This document shows positions 45,072 through 55,452 of a DNA stretch of 64,000 nt, piece by piece (within the stretch, counting starts at the first letter, position 1; each line of letters opens with the position of its first letter). The notes below the pieces were generated by a model. That model was given only the letters and a program-made list of their open reading frames with translations, was not told the origin of the DNA and did no database searches. A program made the position numbers and the translations under genes. The DNA is from Adiantum capillus-veneris (Eukaryota > Streptophyta > Polypodiopsida > Polypodiales > Pteridaceae): the NCBI GenBank assembly GCA_014529385.2, contig CM043942.1:62887184-62951183 (forward strand), read 5' to 3'.

Positions 45072-46853
45072 TGTAATGAAAATGGCCTATGAACTTTGAT
45101 AATAGCGGAATTAGGAGAGTTAAAGAGAGCATTTTCGTGGGACTACTTTGAGAACATAGAGGGAGAACTTAATTAGAGGTAGCAACAAAACCATTAAACT
45201 TATTCTACTTGGCATGAACAATACTTTTGCGAGAGAAAGAGAAAATTAGAGAAATTTGAGGACCGGATTTATGTGGAACTGGTCCCCCCTCTAATAGGCT
45301 TTTGTATTATACATTCTCCCATGAAGAGAGACTTGGTATAATACACTCTTTGTGTTCCTTGTGACCTTGGTGATGCTATGAAGATGGAAAGCTTCATGCA
45401 TCACAAGCATGACATAGACTTTTTAGAAAGCATTAACCATCCCCGGCCTCAATCCCAAGGCCTCAAACACCTTCAAAGGTGGAGAGAGCTAGCGGGGAAT
45501 GAGGGTAGTGAAGAGGAAGAAGAAAAATTCATGGGAAAAGAAATAATTCCTCACTTATCATTACTCTTATTGCTTAGCATAGCATAATAGCATAGTAATG
45601 AAAATGGAGAAGATGGCAAGCTTACGCATTGAAGCATGGCTCTTGGTTGGATTTGCATTTCATAGCCAAGAGTGTTGGTGTAGGCTCTCAACTTCTCAAC
45701 AATCTTGGAGAAGGAGATGGAGTTCTTCCACTTTCACCAAGTGAGAATGTCTGAAAAATGAGTGTGTGAGAGAGTGTATACCCCCAAGCACACCCCTTGC
45801 TTGCTTTGGTCGGCCCCTCCTTGTAGCTCAAGCTTGAAGCTCATTGTACCCCTCTAAGCCTAGCCAATCACATGCACAATGCATTTCAAGCAACATGGGT
45901 AGCATTAGGACGAGTGTCCTCCTTACCTCTTTGAGAGAGAGAACTTAAAAATATCTAGATATTTGTTGAATTGAACTAGAAGCTCATTGGACCCCTCTTT
46001 AGCCAAGCCAATAGGATTCAAGCACACCATGTGGCTAAGCATAGGGAGAGCTTGACATGTGTCCATGTGTCCTTTGAGAAAGGGGGTGCCCTTTGGATAA
46101 GTGGGAGGTTAAGTCAAAGATTCCCCTAACTTTTGGGATTTTCCCCTCCTTTGTAGGGTCTCTTTTTTTACCTTACCCCCCATGCATAGGAAGCTTCTCA
46201 AGCACCTTACTCATCAAGCATGACAAGGACCTCAAGCACCTTAGTCAGCAAGCACGACAAGCACCTTAGTCACCAAGCATGACAAGCACCTTAAGCACGT
46301 TAGTCGCCAAGCATGACAAGCACCTCAAGCTTGGACTGGGTTCCCACCTCAAGCACAACCCTGCCTTGCACAAGGACCTCAAGCATGACAAGCACCTTAA
46401 GCACGTTAGTCACCAAGCATGACAAGCACCTCAAGCTTGGACTGGGTTCCCACCTCAAGCACAACCCTGCCTTGCCTAAGGTCTAAGGACTTTTAACGCT
46501 AACCTTTGGAGGTCTTTAATGAAGCTAACCTAAGGTCTTTTAAACTCCATTAGATGCACGTTGCTCTTTGATAGAATATCTCCTTTTGGACCCCTATTGA
46601 GATGTAACCATGTCTCCTCTTGGTCCCTTGCTGAGATAAGTCTAGAAGCACTTATTACACATTGCTCTTTGGTAGAAAATCTCCTTTTGGAGCCCTATTG
46701 AGATGTAACCATCTCTCCTCTTGGTCCCTTGTTGAGATAAGTCTAGAAGCACATGTCTCTATTCTAACTCTTGTTCCCATTTATTCTCCCACATTAAATG
46801 ATCAATTTAATATGAGAAAATCATTTGGGCTAGCTAGATATGATTTTATGACA
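45072..46853 (-). repeat. Gypsy E 5' LTR
   Basis: 1782 bp, collinear with the 3' LTR. The extra length comes mainly from a duplicated segment of about 100 bp in the minisatellite region (46200-46480). Confidence 0.92.
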
Positions 46854-46980
46854 CATTCTACTCAAAGTGAAAGGCATAGTTAAAGGAGAAGATATCACAA
46901 TTGTTTTAGATGATGATGGTAGCCATGGTTTCATCTCTACATGGTTGGCACAACCCAAATCCCAAGTACTCCCACCTAGA
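46854..46980 (+). pseudogene. pol: Gypsy D protease fragment, right of the gypsy E insertion
   Basis: The frame reads LKVKGIVKGEDITIVLDDDG and then SHGFISTWLAQP. This is the retropepsin region of a plant gypsy element, where active copies read D-S-G-S/A-T-H-N-F-I; here the motif is D-D-D-G. It is the in-phase continuation of gypsy D gag ending at 32529. Similarity stops at a (CA)n tract from about 46987, so nothing of gypsy D pol remains. Confidence 0.75.
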
Positions 46981-46986
46981 CTAGGA

Positions 46987-47337
<351 letters not shown>

Positions 47338-47339
47338 TT

Positions 47340-49490
47340 GGTCATTTCATCTAACATTAACTGCTTCATCCAACTATGCACACACACATACCTTCTAGCT
47401 GTGCATTTCTAGTTTGGTTTCCCTAAAAACTCTTGATCTAGCACTTCATCAGGCTATGTTTGCTTTAGCAATTCATTTGGAGGTGATTTTGATTGTGTTC
47501 TAGATCACTTTATATGGCTGGTATAGTTACATCCAACTATATACACTCGTTTTAACTTGAGTTGTTGATTTAACTGGTGCCTTGTGGGAGATTACCTTAG
47601 TCTTTACTGTGCACCTCCCTTAATGATAATTCCTAACTTTTGTTATGCATAAAACAGTGGATGATCATAGCTGTCCACCATAATATTGTATCTAGTGAAC
47701 CCCTCACCCATTGGTTACCATGCTTACCCAAAGAGATGAATTCCTTAACATGACTCTCACTAGGGTTTTTTAACCCCATTTTGCTTCCTTCATTGGCAAG
47801 AATCAGGGCTTCCAATTTGGTTGGGATACCTAAGATATGGCACCCTGCCCTCGTTATGATGATCAGCTAGCTGCCTAGCTATCTCCCTTGATTCCTTTGT
47901 AAAACCCTTTCCCCATCTACCGGGTGTACAACGCTATGTCGCGTGCCTTGGTGGATACTTGAACTCATTGCCCCTTCAAGTGGCTCCCCTTTGCAGGATA
48001 TGATTTTCCTTGTCGTGGATGTGTGACTCAATACCCCATTCGATCAATCATTCTCAGCATCTAGCCCCTTTCTTTACAGAGTGGCAGGGCCCTGGGCTAC
48101 AGCTCTGCATGGCTTCCTTCAACCCCTACATATACAGGTGAGGGATATGTGTTCCCTCACTTAGACTTGGTTTTGTTTTTTGAAAAGCAAGAGAGAGAAA
48201 CAGAGTGAATGGAAATGTGCTTGGCTACGAATTTCCCTGGGCACTTTGGTGATTATTTGGAATGCTTTTGCTCCACAGGCTCTATATTTCACTCAAAACT
48301 CAATTTTAGAAATCTTCTTAGGTCACTCTAGGCACACTATTTTTAACTTTTTTGGACATATGGTATGCCCATTGGACTACTAATTATGGTTGTGTTAGGC
48401 TCTGGACTATATGGTGACATCTCATATTGATGGCATTCAATTATCTTCAACACTTAGGGGGTTGTGGTTTTACTGAGAATTTTTTAATTTATTTCTGATA
48501 TGTTGGAAATGCTGGTCTGCAAAAGGAGATGAGCTCTGCTCACCTGGTCTCAGTTGTTTAGCCTGAGTAAAATATTGATTAACTATGATTAAGATGGCTT
48601 GGACACAAAATAAGATGGACTTTTTTCTCTCTGATTACTATTGGTCCTCTGGCTAATATAGCTAGTATCTGGATTTTTGGACTCCTGGCATGCTCATTGA
48701 GCTTAAGAGTTTACTAATCTAAACTATGATATCTCTGTAATACCTTATTGTTGGATCACTTGGGCAAAAAATAATATTTTTTTCTCTGACTTGTATTCAC
48801 ACATCAGTGGAGTGATGCTGTAGTACTTGGGGTGTAATTTTTACTGAAAACGAATTAAGGAGGAATCATGCTCACTACCTTTTTCTAAAAGGTTTACCAT
48901 TTTTTAAATAGAAAATATGGCTTGAAAAAAATGGCTCTTATACTTGATGATGCTTCTAAGTTAACTCTAACTATATAAAGGATGATGTCATATAACTCAT
49001 AAGCATATTCCTTTGACTCTTTACAGGTTTAGTTTTTTCAAATTGGCCAAATATTGGTCTTATAAACATGGGTGGGTGCTAAATCACCTGATGATTGTGG
49101 GGGTGCTAATCATGAAGGAATAGATAGAATCTAACTAGGGATGTTACTTGGAGATTTTTTGCTAAAATCTTGAGGTCTTCTTTTTAAAAAACACCTTTTC
49201 TTGGCTCTGGCTGATACTTCTTTGGAAAAATATTTTTCATAAAGGAGAAGATGGTTTTTGACATTCTTTCCTTATTGAAGTTTGAGAAGGCTTTTAGGTT
49301 TGTAGGTCTAAGTCGATGTTGTCCCATGCATGTTTTTGTGCATTTATTTAAGGCCCTACCATTCAATGTCACACCCACTATATTTATATGTAAGAATATG
49401 TCTTTTGAAGCATTACAACCCTTGTTAGGAGAGAATTGGGGATTTATAGAGGGTATGCATCAGGGTATTGATGCAAGCTAGGAGCTTCAA
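47340..49490. other. No recognisable gene
   Basis: A/T-rich, with only short frames lacking any motif, for example 49251-49481. It could be old LTR or intergenic sequence. Confidence 0.5.
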
Positions 49491-49495
49491 GTATT

Positions 49496-49867
49496 GGGAT
49501 ACAATACTTAAAAAAGTTTTCACAACTTTGTATATACGCTTCCACCTAGAGTTGTGAATGTGTAAGATAGGGAAATGGATACTTCTACAAAGCCTTGAAC
49601 GTAATCTTGTGACATTTGATATTCATATTACAATACCAAATGATGTCTCTAAAACTGTGAAAGTTAGTGATCGCACAAGGTAGGGAATTTGGATACGGTA
49701 CTTAAAAGTTTGCACAACTTTGTATATACGCTTCCACTACGAGCGGTGGATGTGTAAGACTGGGAAATGGATACCTCTACAAATCCTTGAAGGTAATCTT
49801 GTGACATTTGACATTCATATCACAATACCAAATGATGTCTCTAAAACTATGCAAGTTAGTGATCGCA
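49496..49867. repeat. Tandem duplication of a 180-bp unit
   Basis: 49496-49676 and 49690-49867 share most bases, for example CACAACTTTGTATATACGCT and CCAAATGATGTCTCTAAAAC, and both end GTTAGTGATCGCA. The second copy opens a 91-codon frame from 49720 that the first copy does not. Confidence 0.9.
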
Positions 49868-50165
49868 GTCGTCGACATAGTTGCCTTGGTCACTTCAAAT
49901 ATTGCAGTTGCAAAGTAGGCAAACGTCATGGAGGAGGAGTTATTGGCAACCCAAGCGAAGCTTGTGGAAAATCAACAACCTCTTCATGTTGAGTCACTTG
50001 AATCTGATGCCCCAAACATTGTTGATGAGAGGAGATCTCCCGTCAACCTTTACCTCACACCAACTTTACTATGGACGATGACGACAGGCAGCATGAAGTA
50101 ATTGCCTTCCTTGTGTAGTTGGCCATCCCAATGTATTTTCCTAACACAAACTTTTGTAGGATCTT

Positions 50166-50582
50166 TTGGACATGGAGGTGTGGGACGCTCGCAAGGTGGG
50201 AGAGAGCAATGTTTTTGGCCCAGAAGCAGCACTTGCAAACTACATCGTCAAAATACCCACGGGTGACATCTGCATTATCCACAAGGACTTCTCCCTTGAT
50301 GGACATTTTTCTTTGTGGGTCTTGAAGACTGTCAACAAGCTCTTGTGCTTGTCTACTATACCTCAGACTATGCAAGTAGTTTTTCTTGTGAACAAATCCC
50401 TTGCAATGGCCACTTTTGGCATAGGTTTTTGTGGCAAGGTCTTAGCTCGTGTAGCTATCAATCAAGCTTTAGGAGTGGAAGACCCACAAGCCATATCGGC
50501 CTCAGTCCTAACTTCCATCCTACCTAATGCTGAAGCAAGACGCAAGGAAGTTGCACAGTGCCTCCTTAAAAAAACCTTGTAA
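50166..50582 (+). CDS. Unrecognised 138-codon frame
   Basis: The frame opens at ATG 50166 (there is a second ATG at 50172) and encodes MDMEVWDARKVGESNVFG, a stretch with IVKIPTGDICIIHKDFSLDG, and a C-terminal LTSILPNAEARRKEVAQCL. It has no stops for 417 bases, a balanced amino-acid composition and a plausible soluble fold. Related broken frames upstream (49720-50165) may belong to the same ancestral gene. I recognise no family. A fragment of a transposon protein or a host gene exon are equally likely. Confidence 0.3.
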   Translation: MDMEVWDARKVGESNVFGPEAALANYIVKIPTGDICIIHKDFSLDGHFSLWVLKTVNKLLCLSTIPQTMQVVFLVNKSLAMATFGIGFCGKVLARVAINQALGVEDPQAISASVLTSILPNAEARRKEVAQCLLKKTL

Positions 50583-50941
50583 TGAGCCCCTTTTTTAATT
50601 TCATTTATCATTATAATATCAGTTCCACGTGTACTTTCATGTCTTGACTTACAATTTGGTCTAAATACATGGATTTTAGTCAAATTTAATTTTCTAGTTC
50701 TGGATGGGAAAGTTTATTGTGAGTTTTATTAGCTACCTTGAATCTTTATTTGGTATAGAGACATGGTGTTCATTAGATCAATTTAAAAGCTATGATTGTG
50801 CAAGTGCTTTGTGGGTCAGGTCAGTCTTTATCTACTGTGACAATGTCGGGGGTCCCAACTTTCCAAACGAAGGGGTCAAAGTACAGGCAAGTAATTATCA
50901 CAGGATATGTCATTAGCTTTCAAATGGTATTCTTAATACTA

Positions 50942-51098
50942 GAGTTGTGCTGGATTTGTCCCAGAAACTGCAAAAAACACCTATCCACAAGGCACCAATT
51001 TTGGGCAAAACAAAGTGCACTTGTTTTGCCAAAAATTGATGTCTTGTGGACATGGGTTTTTAACAGTGTTTGGGACAAAACAAGCATATCTGGTGCGT
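50942..51098. repeat. Long imperfect hairpin 1 (about 70-base arms)
   Basis: 50946-51014 is complementary to about 51020-51093 with a loop of roughly 5-10 bases. Paired stretches include GTCCCA, TCCACAAG, CAATTTT and GGCAAAACAA with their partners. There is no protein frame of note. It shares the core CCACAAGGCA with hairpin 2. Confidence 0.85.
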
Positions 51099-51223
51099 TC
51101 CAAATGTCAATCAAAGTCATTTTGGTTGTCTCTTAGTCTTCCACAAGTACATAAGGTTGGGAAGACACTAGTACCAAATAAACTATCAATGATCATTACT
51201 TTGTTGGGTCTTATTTTCTAGTT

Positions 51224-51390
51224 GGAATACACACATAATATCTGTTTTGGCCCTGGTTGTGCAGAAGGCCCCTGTCCACAAGGCAACGAGTTTGGGCCAG
51301 ACGGCGCTCCTGTCTGGTCTGAACTCATTGCCTTGTGGACAAGGGCCTTCTGCACCACCAGGGCCAAAACAGATATGATGTGTGCATTTC
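51224..51390. repeat. Long imperfect hairpin 2 (about 80-base arms)
   Basis: 51241-51306 pairs with 51307-51372 with few mismatches. The stretches TCTGTTTTGGCCCTGG, GTGCAGAAGGCCC and TGTCCACAAGGCAA each have an exact or near-exact complement. Pairing extends outward on both sides for about 15 bases. Almost no loop is left. The opposite-strand frames here are a consequence of the symmetry. Confidence 0.92.
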
Positions 51391-51479
51391 AACAAATGGC
51401 ACTTGAAGCCTATTGTGAAGGTTTTGTAGCAGTAGCCAACAAAATACTCATCCACAACTCCCCGTCTCCCCCTTAGTGT

Positions 51480-52285
51480 TCAATGGCATGGTGTGCAAGA
51501 ACCACCCGACAATGTACAAAAGACTTATAAAAAATTATTGAACACAAATTAAATACAAAGAGCTTAATTGACATAAGAAGCGAGACATTCCAAAATGAGT
51601 AAGCATCATTTCATTTCCAAATTTGAAGTCATTACATATCCTTTGCAAAAAAGTGTTGTTGTACATATTACTAGCTACAAGTTTGCTCATATTCGACGGG
51701 CTAGTGGCTTTTTTTTTGCATTATAATCACATGCTTGGCATGGATGGCACATGAGTTGGTAGCCTCTGTGTCTTCTTGATTTTTCAAGGCTGATGGGTTG
51801 CATGCGTAACTTAGTGTTGTAGCTTTGCACAATCTCCCTGCATGTCCGCACCAAAGGAGCCCTTTGGATGAGAAGTTCCACACATTTTAATAATGTCAAA
51901 TATCAGCAAAGGCTCTGCTAAAATGGTGCACTCTACGAGGTTGCCTATATAGTGTCGCTTGCCCATCTTGCTGTAAAACTTTGTTTTGTGGCAGTGCTTG
52001 GGGGGTGGGGTTGAATCCTCTAGGAAAAAAAATTTGTTGCTAGACTCGTCTTATTGAGGTCTTAACAATAAAAATATGACACTCATCCTCTCTAGCCTTC
52101 ATTGCTTCACAATTTGTCATGCGTCATGCTTGAAAACAAACATCAACTTAGTTCCAAACACTGCAAGAGAAGAAAGGCAATAAGTAAAGGTCATACAACG
52201 ATAATGAAAGCAAAACCTCATATGATTCTTTCCTCACCAATAGAAGGTAGTGCATAAAAGACAACCATTGCTTGTTGAAGCCTCT
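51480..52285. other. No recognisable gene
   Basis: Short minus-strand frames only (51687-51899); nothing assignable. Confidence 0.4.
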
Positions 52286-52800
52286 TCAGATGGACAAAAT
52301 ATTATTTGACATAGAGTAAGGAAACCCCTTGTCAATAATATTAGCACAATTCCTTGCATTGGTAGCTTTCTTAGCACTTTGTGGAGATTGTACAAAGATA
52401 GATGAGGGCATTGTCTCCTCGATGTGCAAATAGTGACCTAGATGTGAGAAAACATCTTCAGTGGAGGCCCCTCTAGAAAGTTTCACCTTGCGTGGCACTG
52501 GGAATACATTCTTAGTAACTCCCGTTCCCTCAAAGTGTTCTTGAAGAGGCCATGTAGTGCAGTGTAACCCTTTGTATTAATGCCAACTTCATCACATTCC
52601 TTCTGCAAATCAACATCATTCACGAGATCAAAAAACTTACGCATCACCTCCTTGGTTACATCATCATTAATATTTTTTCCTTTTGGTGTGTGTAGGAGTG
52701 CTATGACATCTGCCTTCTTAAGGAAACTAGTAAGCAAATGAATGGGATCCTCTTGGATTTGGCTACCACATGGCTCTTGGATGAAATTCCTACAATAAGA
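52286..52800 (-). pseudogene. Unrecognised protein fragment, one frameshift
   Basis: Frame 52737-52483 reads LTSFLKKADVIALLHTPKGK, then GINTKGYTALHGLFKNTLRE. It appears to continue after a frameshift near 52500 with VPRKVKLSRGASTEDVFSHL. The upstream sequence to 52800 stays open with NFIQEPCGSQIQEDPIHL. I do not recognise the family. It lies beside the PPR pseudogene on the same strand but shows no repeat structure of that kind. Confidence 0.3.
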
Positions 52801-52819
52801 ATAAAAAATAAAACAATCA

Positions 52820-54232
52820 CCAGAGAAGCAAATTCATACATGTAGGAAATATGATAGGGTATTCAAAAATGCACCTTGTAGCTATAGCTCTTCTCTTCCG
52901 AGCACCACCTTTGGGAGCAAGGATCTCTATGGATGAGAAGCTCCTCTTATGCTCCCTTGCACCTAAAGGTGTCTCTTTCCACACGTTGCTGAAGAGTTTG
53001 TGCTTCTTTCTCCACATGAATGATCCTCGATGACATTCCAAACAGAGGGAACTTTTGACGGCGTAGTTTTTTTTAGAGCTTTTCAGCGCAGAGATTTTGA
53101 CGGCATAGTTCTCCTCGAGCACTTGCGTAGAGTCACATGCCTTGATTGAATTTGGAGAGATATACTTGCTCCGCATCTGCTAAAAACAACCTAGAGCTTT
53201 CTGCCCCTACTCTTATTGCGCACATCCCGCAATCAATGTATTCCAAGGGGCGACATTCCGGACAGAAAGCTCCTCAAGCACTTTTTGTGCTTTCTGAAGC
53301 ACACCACATTTGACATACATATAGACCAAGACAGTCCCAAGCATGACATCTTCTTTCAACAACCCTGTTCTTGCTTTGCACATCCTACAATCAATGCATT
53401 TCAGGAGGCGACATTCTGAACAAGAAGCTCCTCAAGCACTTTTTGTGCTTTCTCAAGTGCACCACATTTGGTATACATATCAACCAAGGCAGTGCCAAGC
53501 ACGACATCTTTTTTCCTCATCCTCATTTTTCATGCGTAGAGCCACGTGCCTTCAAGATGCGTGTCTAGGTGATTTGCATCTAGAGAGAGGCCCTCGCTTC
53601 GCATACTCTGTAAACAGATGACATTCCGAACAGAGGGAGCTTTTGACGGCGTAGCTTTTTTTAGAGCTTTTCAGTGCAGAGGTTTTGACGGCGCAGTTCT
53701 CCTCGAGCACTTCCGTAGAGTCACATGCCTTGATTGAATTTGGAGAGATATACTTGCGCTGCATCTGCTTAAAAGAACCTAGAGCTTTCTGCCCCTGCTC
53801 TTATTGCGCACATCCCGCAATCAATGCATTCCAAGGGGCGACATTCCGGACAGGAAGCTCCTCAAGCACTTTTTGTGCTTTCTGAAGCACACCACATTTG
53901 ACATACATATAGACCAAGACAGTGCCAAGCATGACATCTTCTTTCAACAACCCTGTTCTTGCTTTGCCCATCCTGCAATCAATGCATTTTAGGAGGCGGC
54001 ATTCTGGAGAAGAAGCTCCTCAAGCACTTTTTGTGCTTTTTCAAGTGCGCCACATTTGGCATACATATCAACCAAGGCAGTGCCAAGCACGACATCTTTT
54101 TTTCTCAGCCTCAATTTTCATACGTAGAGCCACGTGCCTTCAAGATGCGTGTCTAGGTGATTTGCATCTAGAGAGAGGCCCTCGCTTCACATCCACTGTA
54201 AACAGATGATATTCCAAACAGAGGGAGCTTTT
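52820..54232 (-). pseudogene. PPR protein pseudogene, tandemly duplicated segment
   Basis: The minus strand encodes pentatricopeptide repeats of the plant PLS type: GTALVDMYAKCGALEKAQKV near 54090-54030, LGTVLVYMYVKCGVLQ near 53920, then PWNALIAGC and QKALGSFKQMQ near 53800-53770. The same series recurs at 53520-53170. PPR proteins bind organelle RNA. Two units of about 587 bp (53037-53625, 53626-54210) and the start of a third are present. Stops occur inside several repeats (for example in the expected W-N-A-L-I), so it is a pseudogene. The third unit is split by the LTR element at 54238 and resumes at 59626. Confidence 0.8.
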
Positions 54233-54237
54233 GACGG

Positions 54238-54533
54238 TGTTAACCCTCACGGCACACGGACACCCATCACCTACGATGGACGCGTATTATGTATTTGGTA
54301 GAGTCAGGTACCGGGCTTGTCGGACCAATAGGGAAAGGTAGAGTGATCGCCGATGAGAGGCGCACTTTAACTTGGACATTCAAGGGATTAGTTGGTTAAG
54401 CATGGGCGCCCAAGTGTGAATGGGGTGAGCTCCTATAAAAGCCAATTAAACCTAATTTTTACTCATTCTCTCATTTGTGCAATTGAAGAGTGCTCTTGCT
54501 CCATCTCCATCTTCTTCTTCTTCTTCACCTCCT

Positions 54534-54569
<36 letters not shown>

Positions 54570-54814
54570 TGTGTGTGCGATCGAGCATTACGAAGGCACG
54601 ACGGCGGCGAAGCGGTTGAGCGCGGCACGACTGCAGCTTCTTCTTCATCGCGGCGAGGAATCCACCACGAAGGCGAGCGTAGAGCGGTGAGTGACACACC
54701 CTTTGTTTTCTTGAGCTTGCTAGTTTAGGCTTGTTGTGTGCTTGGAGCCGTTTGTGGCTCGCACACGGTGTATTGGCAAGTCCCTTGCTTCGACAGTGCG
54801 GCAAGGAGCGCACA
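54238..54814 (+). repeat. 5' LTR of the 5.38-kb element
   Basis: 577 bp with TATAAAA at 54434-54440 and a (GT)n(GA)n tract near 54535-54562. Confidence 0.95.
54434..54440 (+). promoter_or_regulatory. TATA box of the 5' LTR
   Basis: TATAAAA, repeated at the matching place in the 3' LTR (59240-59246). Confidence 0.7.
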
Positions 54815-54818
54815 TTTT

Positions 54819-54836
54819 TGGCGCCGTTGCCGGGGA
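54819..54836 (+). promoter_or_regulatory. Primer binding site, tRNA-Asp type
   Basis: TGGCGCCGTTGCCGGGGA, four bases after the LTR, is the classical site of Tat/Athila-type plant gypsy elements. Confidence 0.9.
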
Positions 54837-55026
54837 TATGCCCTACACTAAGCTCGGTTAGCACTTTACGCTTCCTTGTGGTGCAATTCGGAAATTAAAA
54901 GGAAAAAAATTCGGAAATTAAAAACACGAGCGAGTGGGCGGCGATATTTTTCGAAAATAAAAAACGTGACTCTTAAAACGGACGGGTTGGTTTGTATAAA
55001 AGATAGATCGGGATCGGGATCATTTT

Positions 55027-55068
55027 CCCAAGCCCAAGCCCAAGCCCAAGCCCAAGCCCAAGCCCAAG
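55027..55068. repeat. (CCCAAG)7 hexanucleotide repeat
   Basis: Seven uninterrupted units in the leader between primer site and first ORF. Confidence 0.95.
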
Positions 55069-55452
55069 CCCCAGTCCTCAGTCTTATGATATATACTAGA
55101 CTCACTCTTATATATATACCCTACTCCCTCAAGAGAGAATGAGGGCATGTGGGACAAGTCCTCCACTCTCCTCCTTTCTCTTCCCACTTGCACCCTTAGA
55201 CTTTCTAGTTTGGGCCTAGTTCCCTACTGGAAATTGACAGTTTTAGGGATTCCGAGGGCATAGAGTGACCAAACGGAGGGCTGTAAAGCACGGCACGACC
55301 CTCTGACCGATACGCTCGTTTTGAGCTATCACACGGCCCATTCCACGACACGCTCTAAAAAATCTAGCAAAAAAACAAACAAAAAACACGCTAAAAACTA
55401 GTCACAAGGCCTCCTAGAGCAGCTTTTTGACACCTTAGGGTATCAAAAGCAC

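Larger units (their letters stand above)
32530..46853 (-). mobile_element. Gypsy E, Ty3/gypsy element carrying a copia insertion
   Basis: Minus-strand element bounded by LTRs at 45072-46853 (5') and 32530-34204 (3'). A tRNA-Met primer site at 45059-45070 and a purine tract at 34205-34223 sit at the expected inner edges. The flanks CAATC (32525-32529) and CATTC (46854-46858) are a 5-bp target duplication with one mismatch. The host frame, gypsy D gag-protease, resumes in phase after it. Copia B sits in its leader. Without copia B the element is about 8.8 kb. Gag to integrase are present but degraded. Confidence 0.92.

Noticed and set aside
51186-51476. Overlapping frames on both strands near 51.3 kb
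   Set aside because: They are produced by the self-complementary hairpin; neither shows a domain.
54463-54864. 133-codon minus-strand frame, present also at 59269-59619
   Set aside because: Antisense to the LTR; duplicated only because the LTR is.
54876-55142. 88-codon plus-strand frame with a Gln-Ala repeat
   Set aside because: A translation of the (CCCAAG)7 leader repeat.
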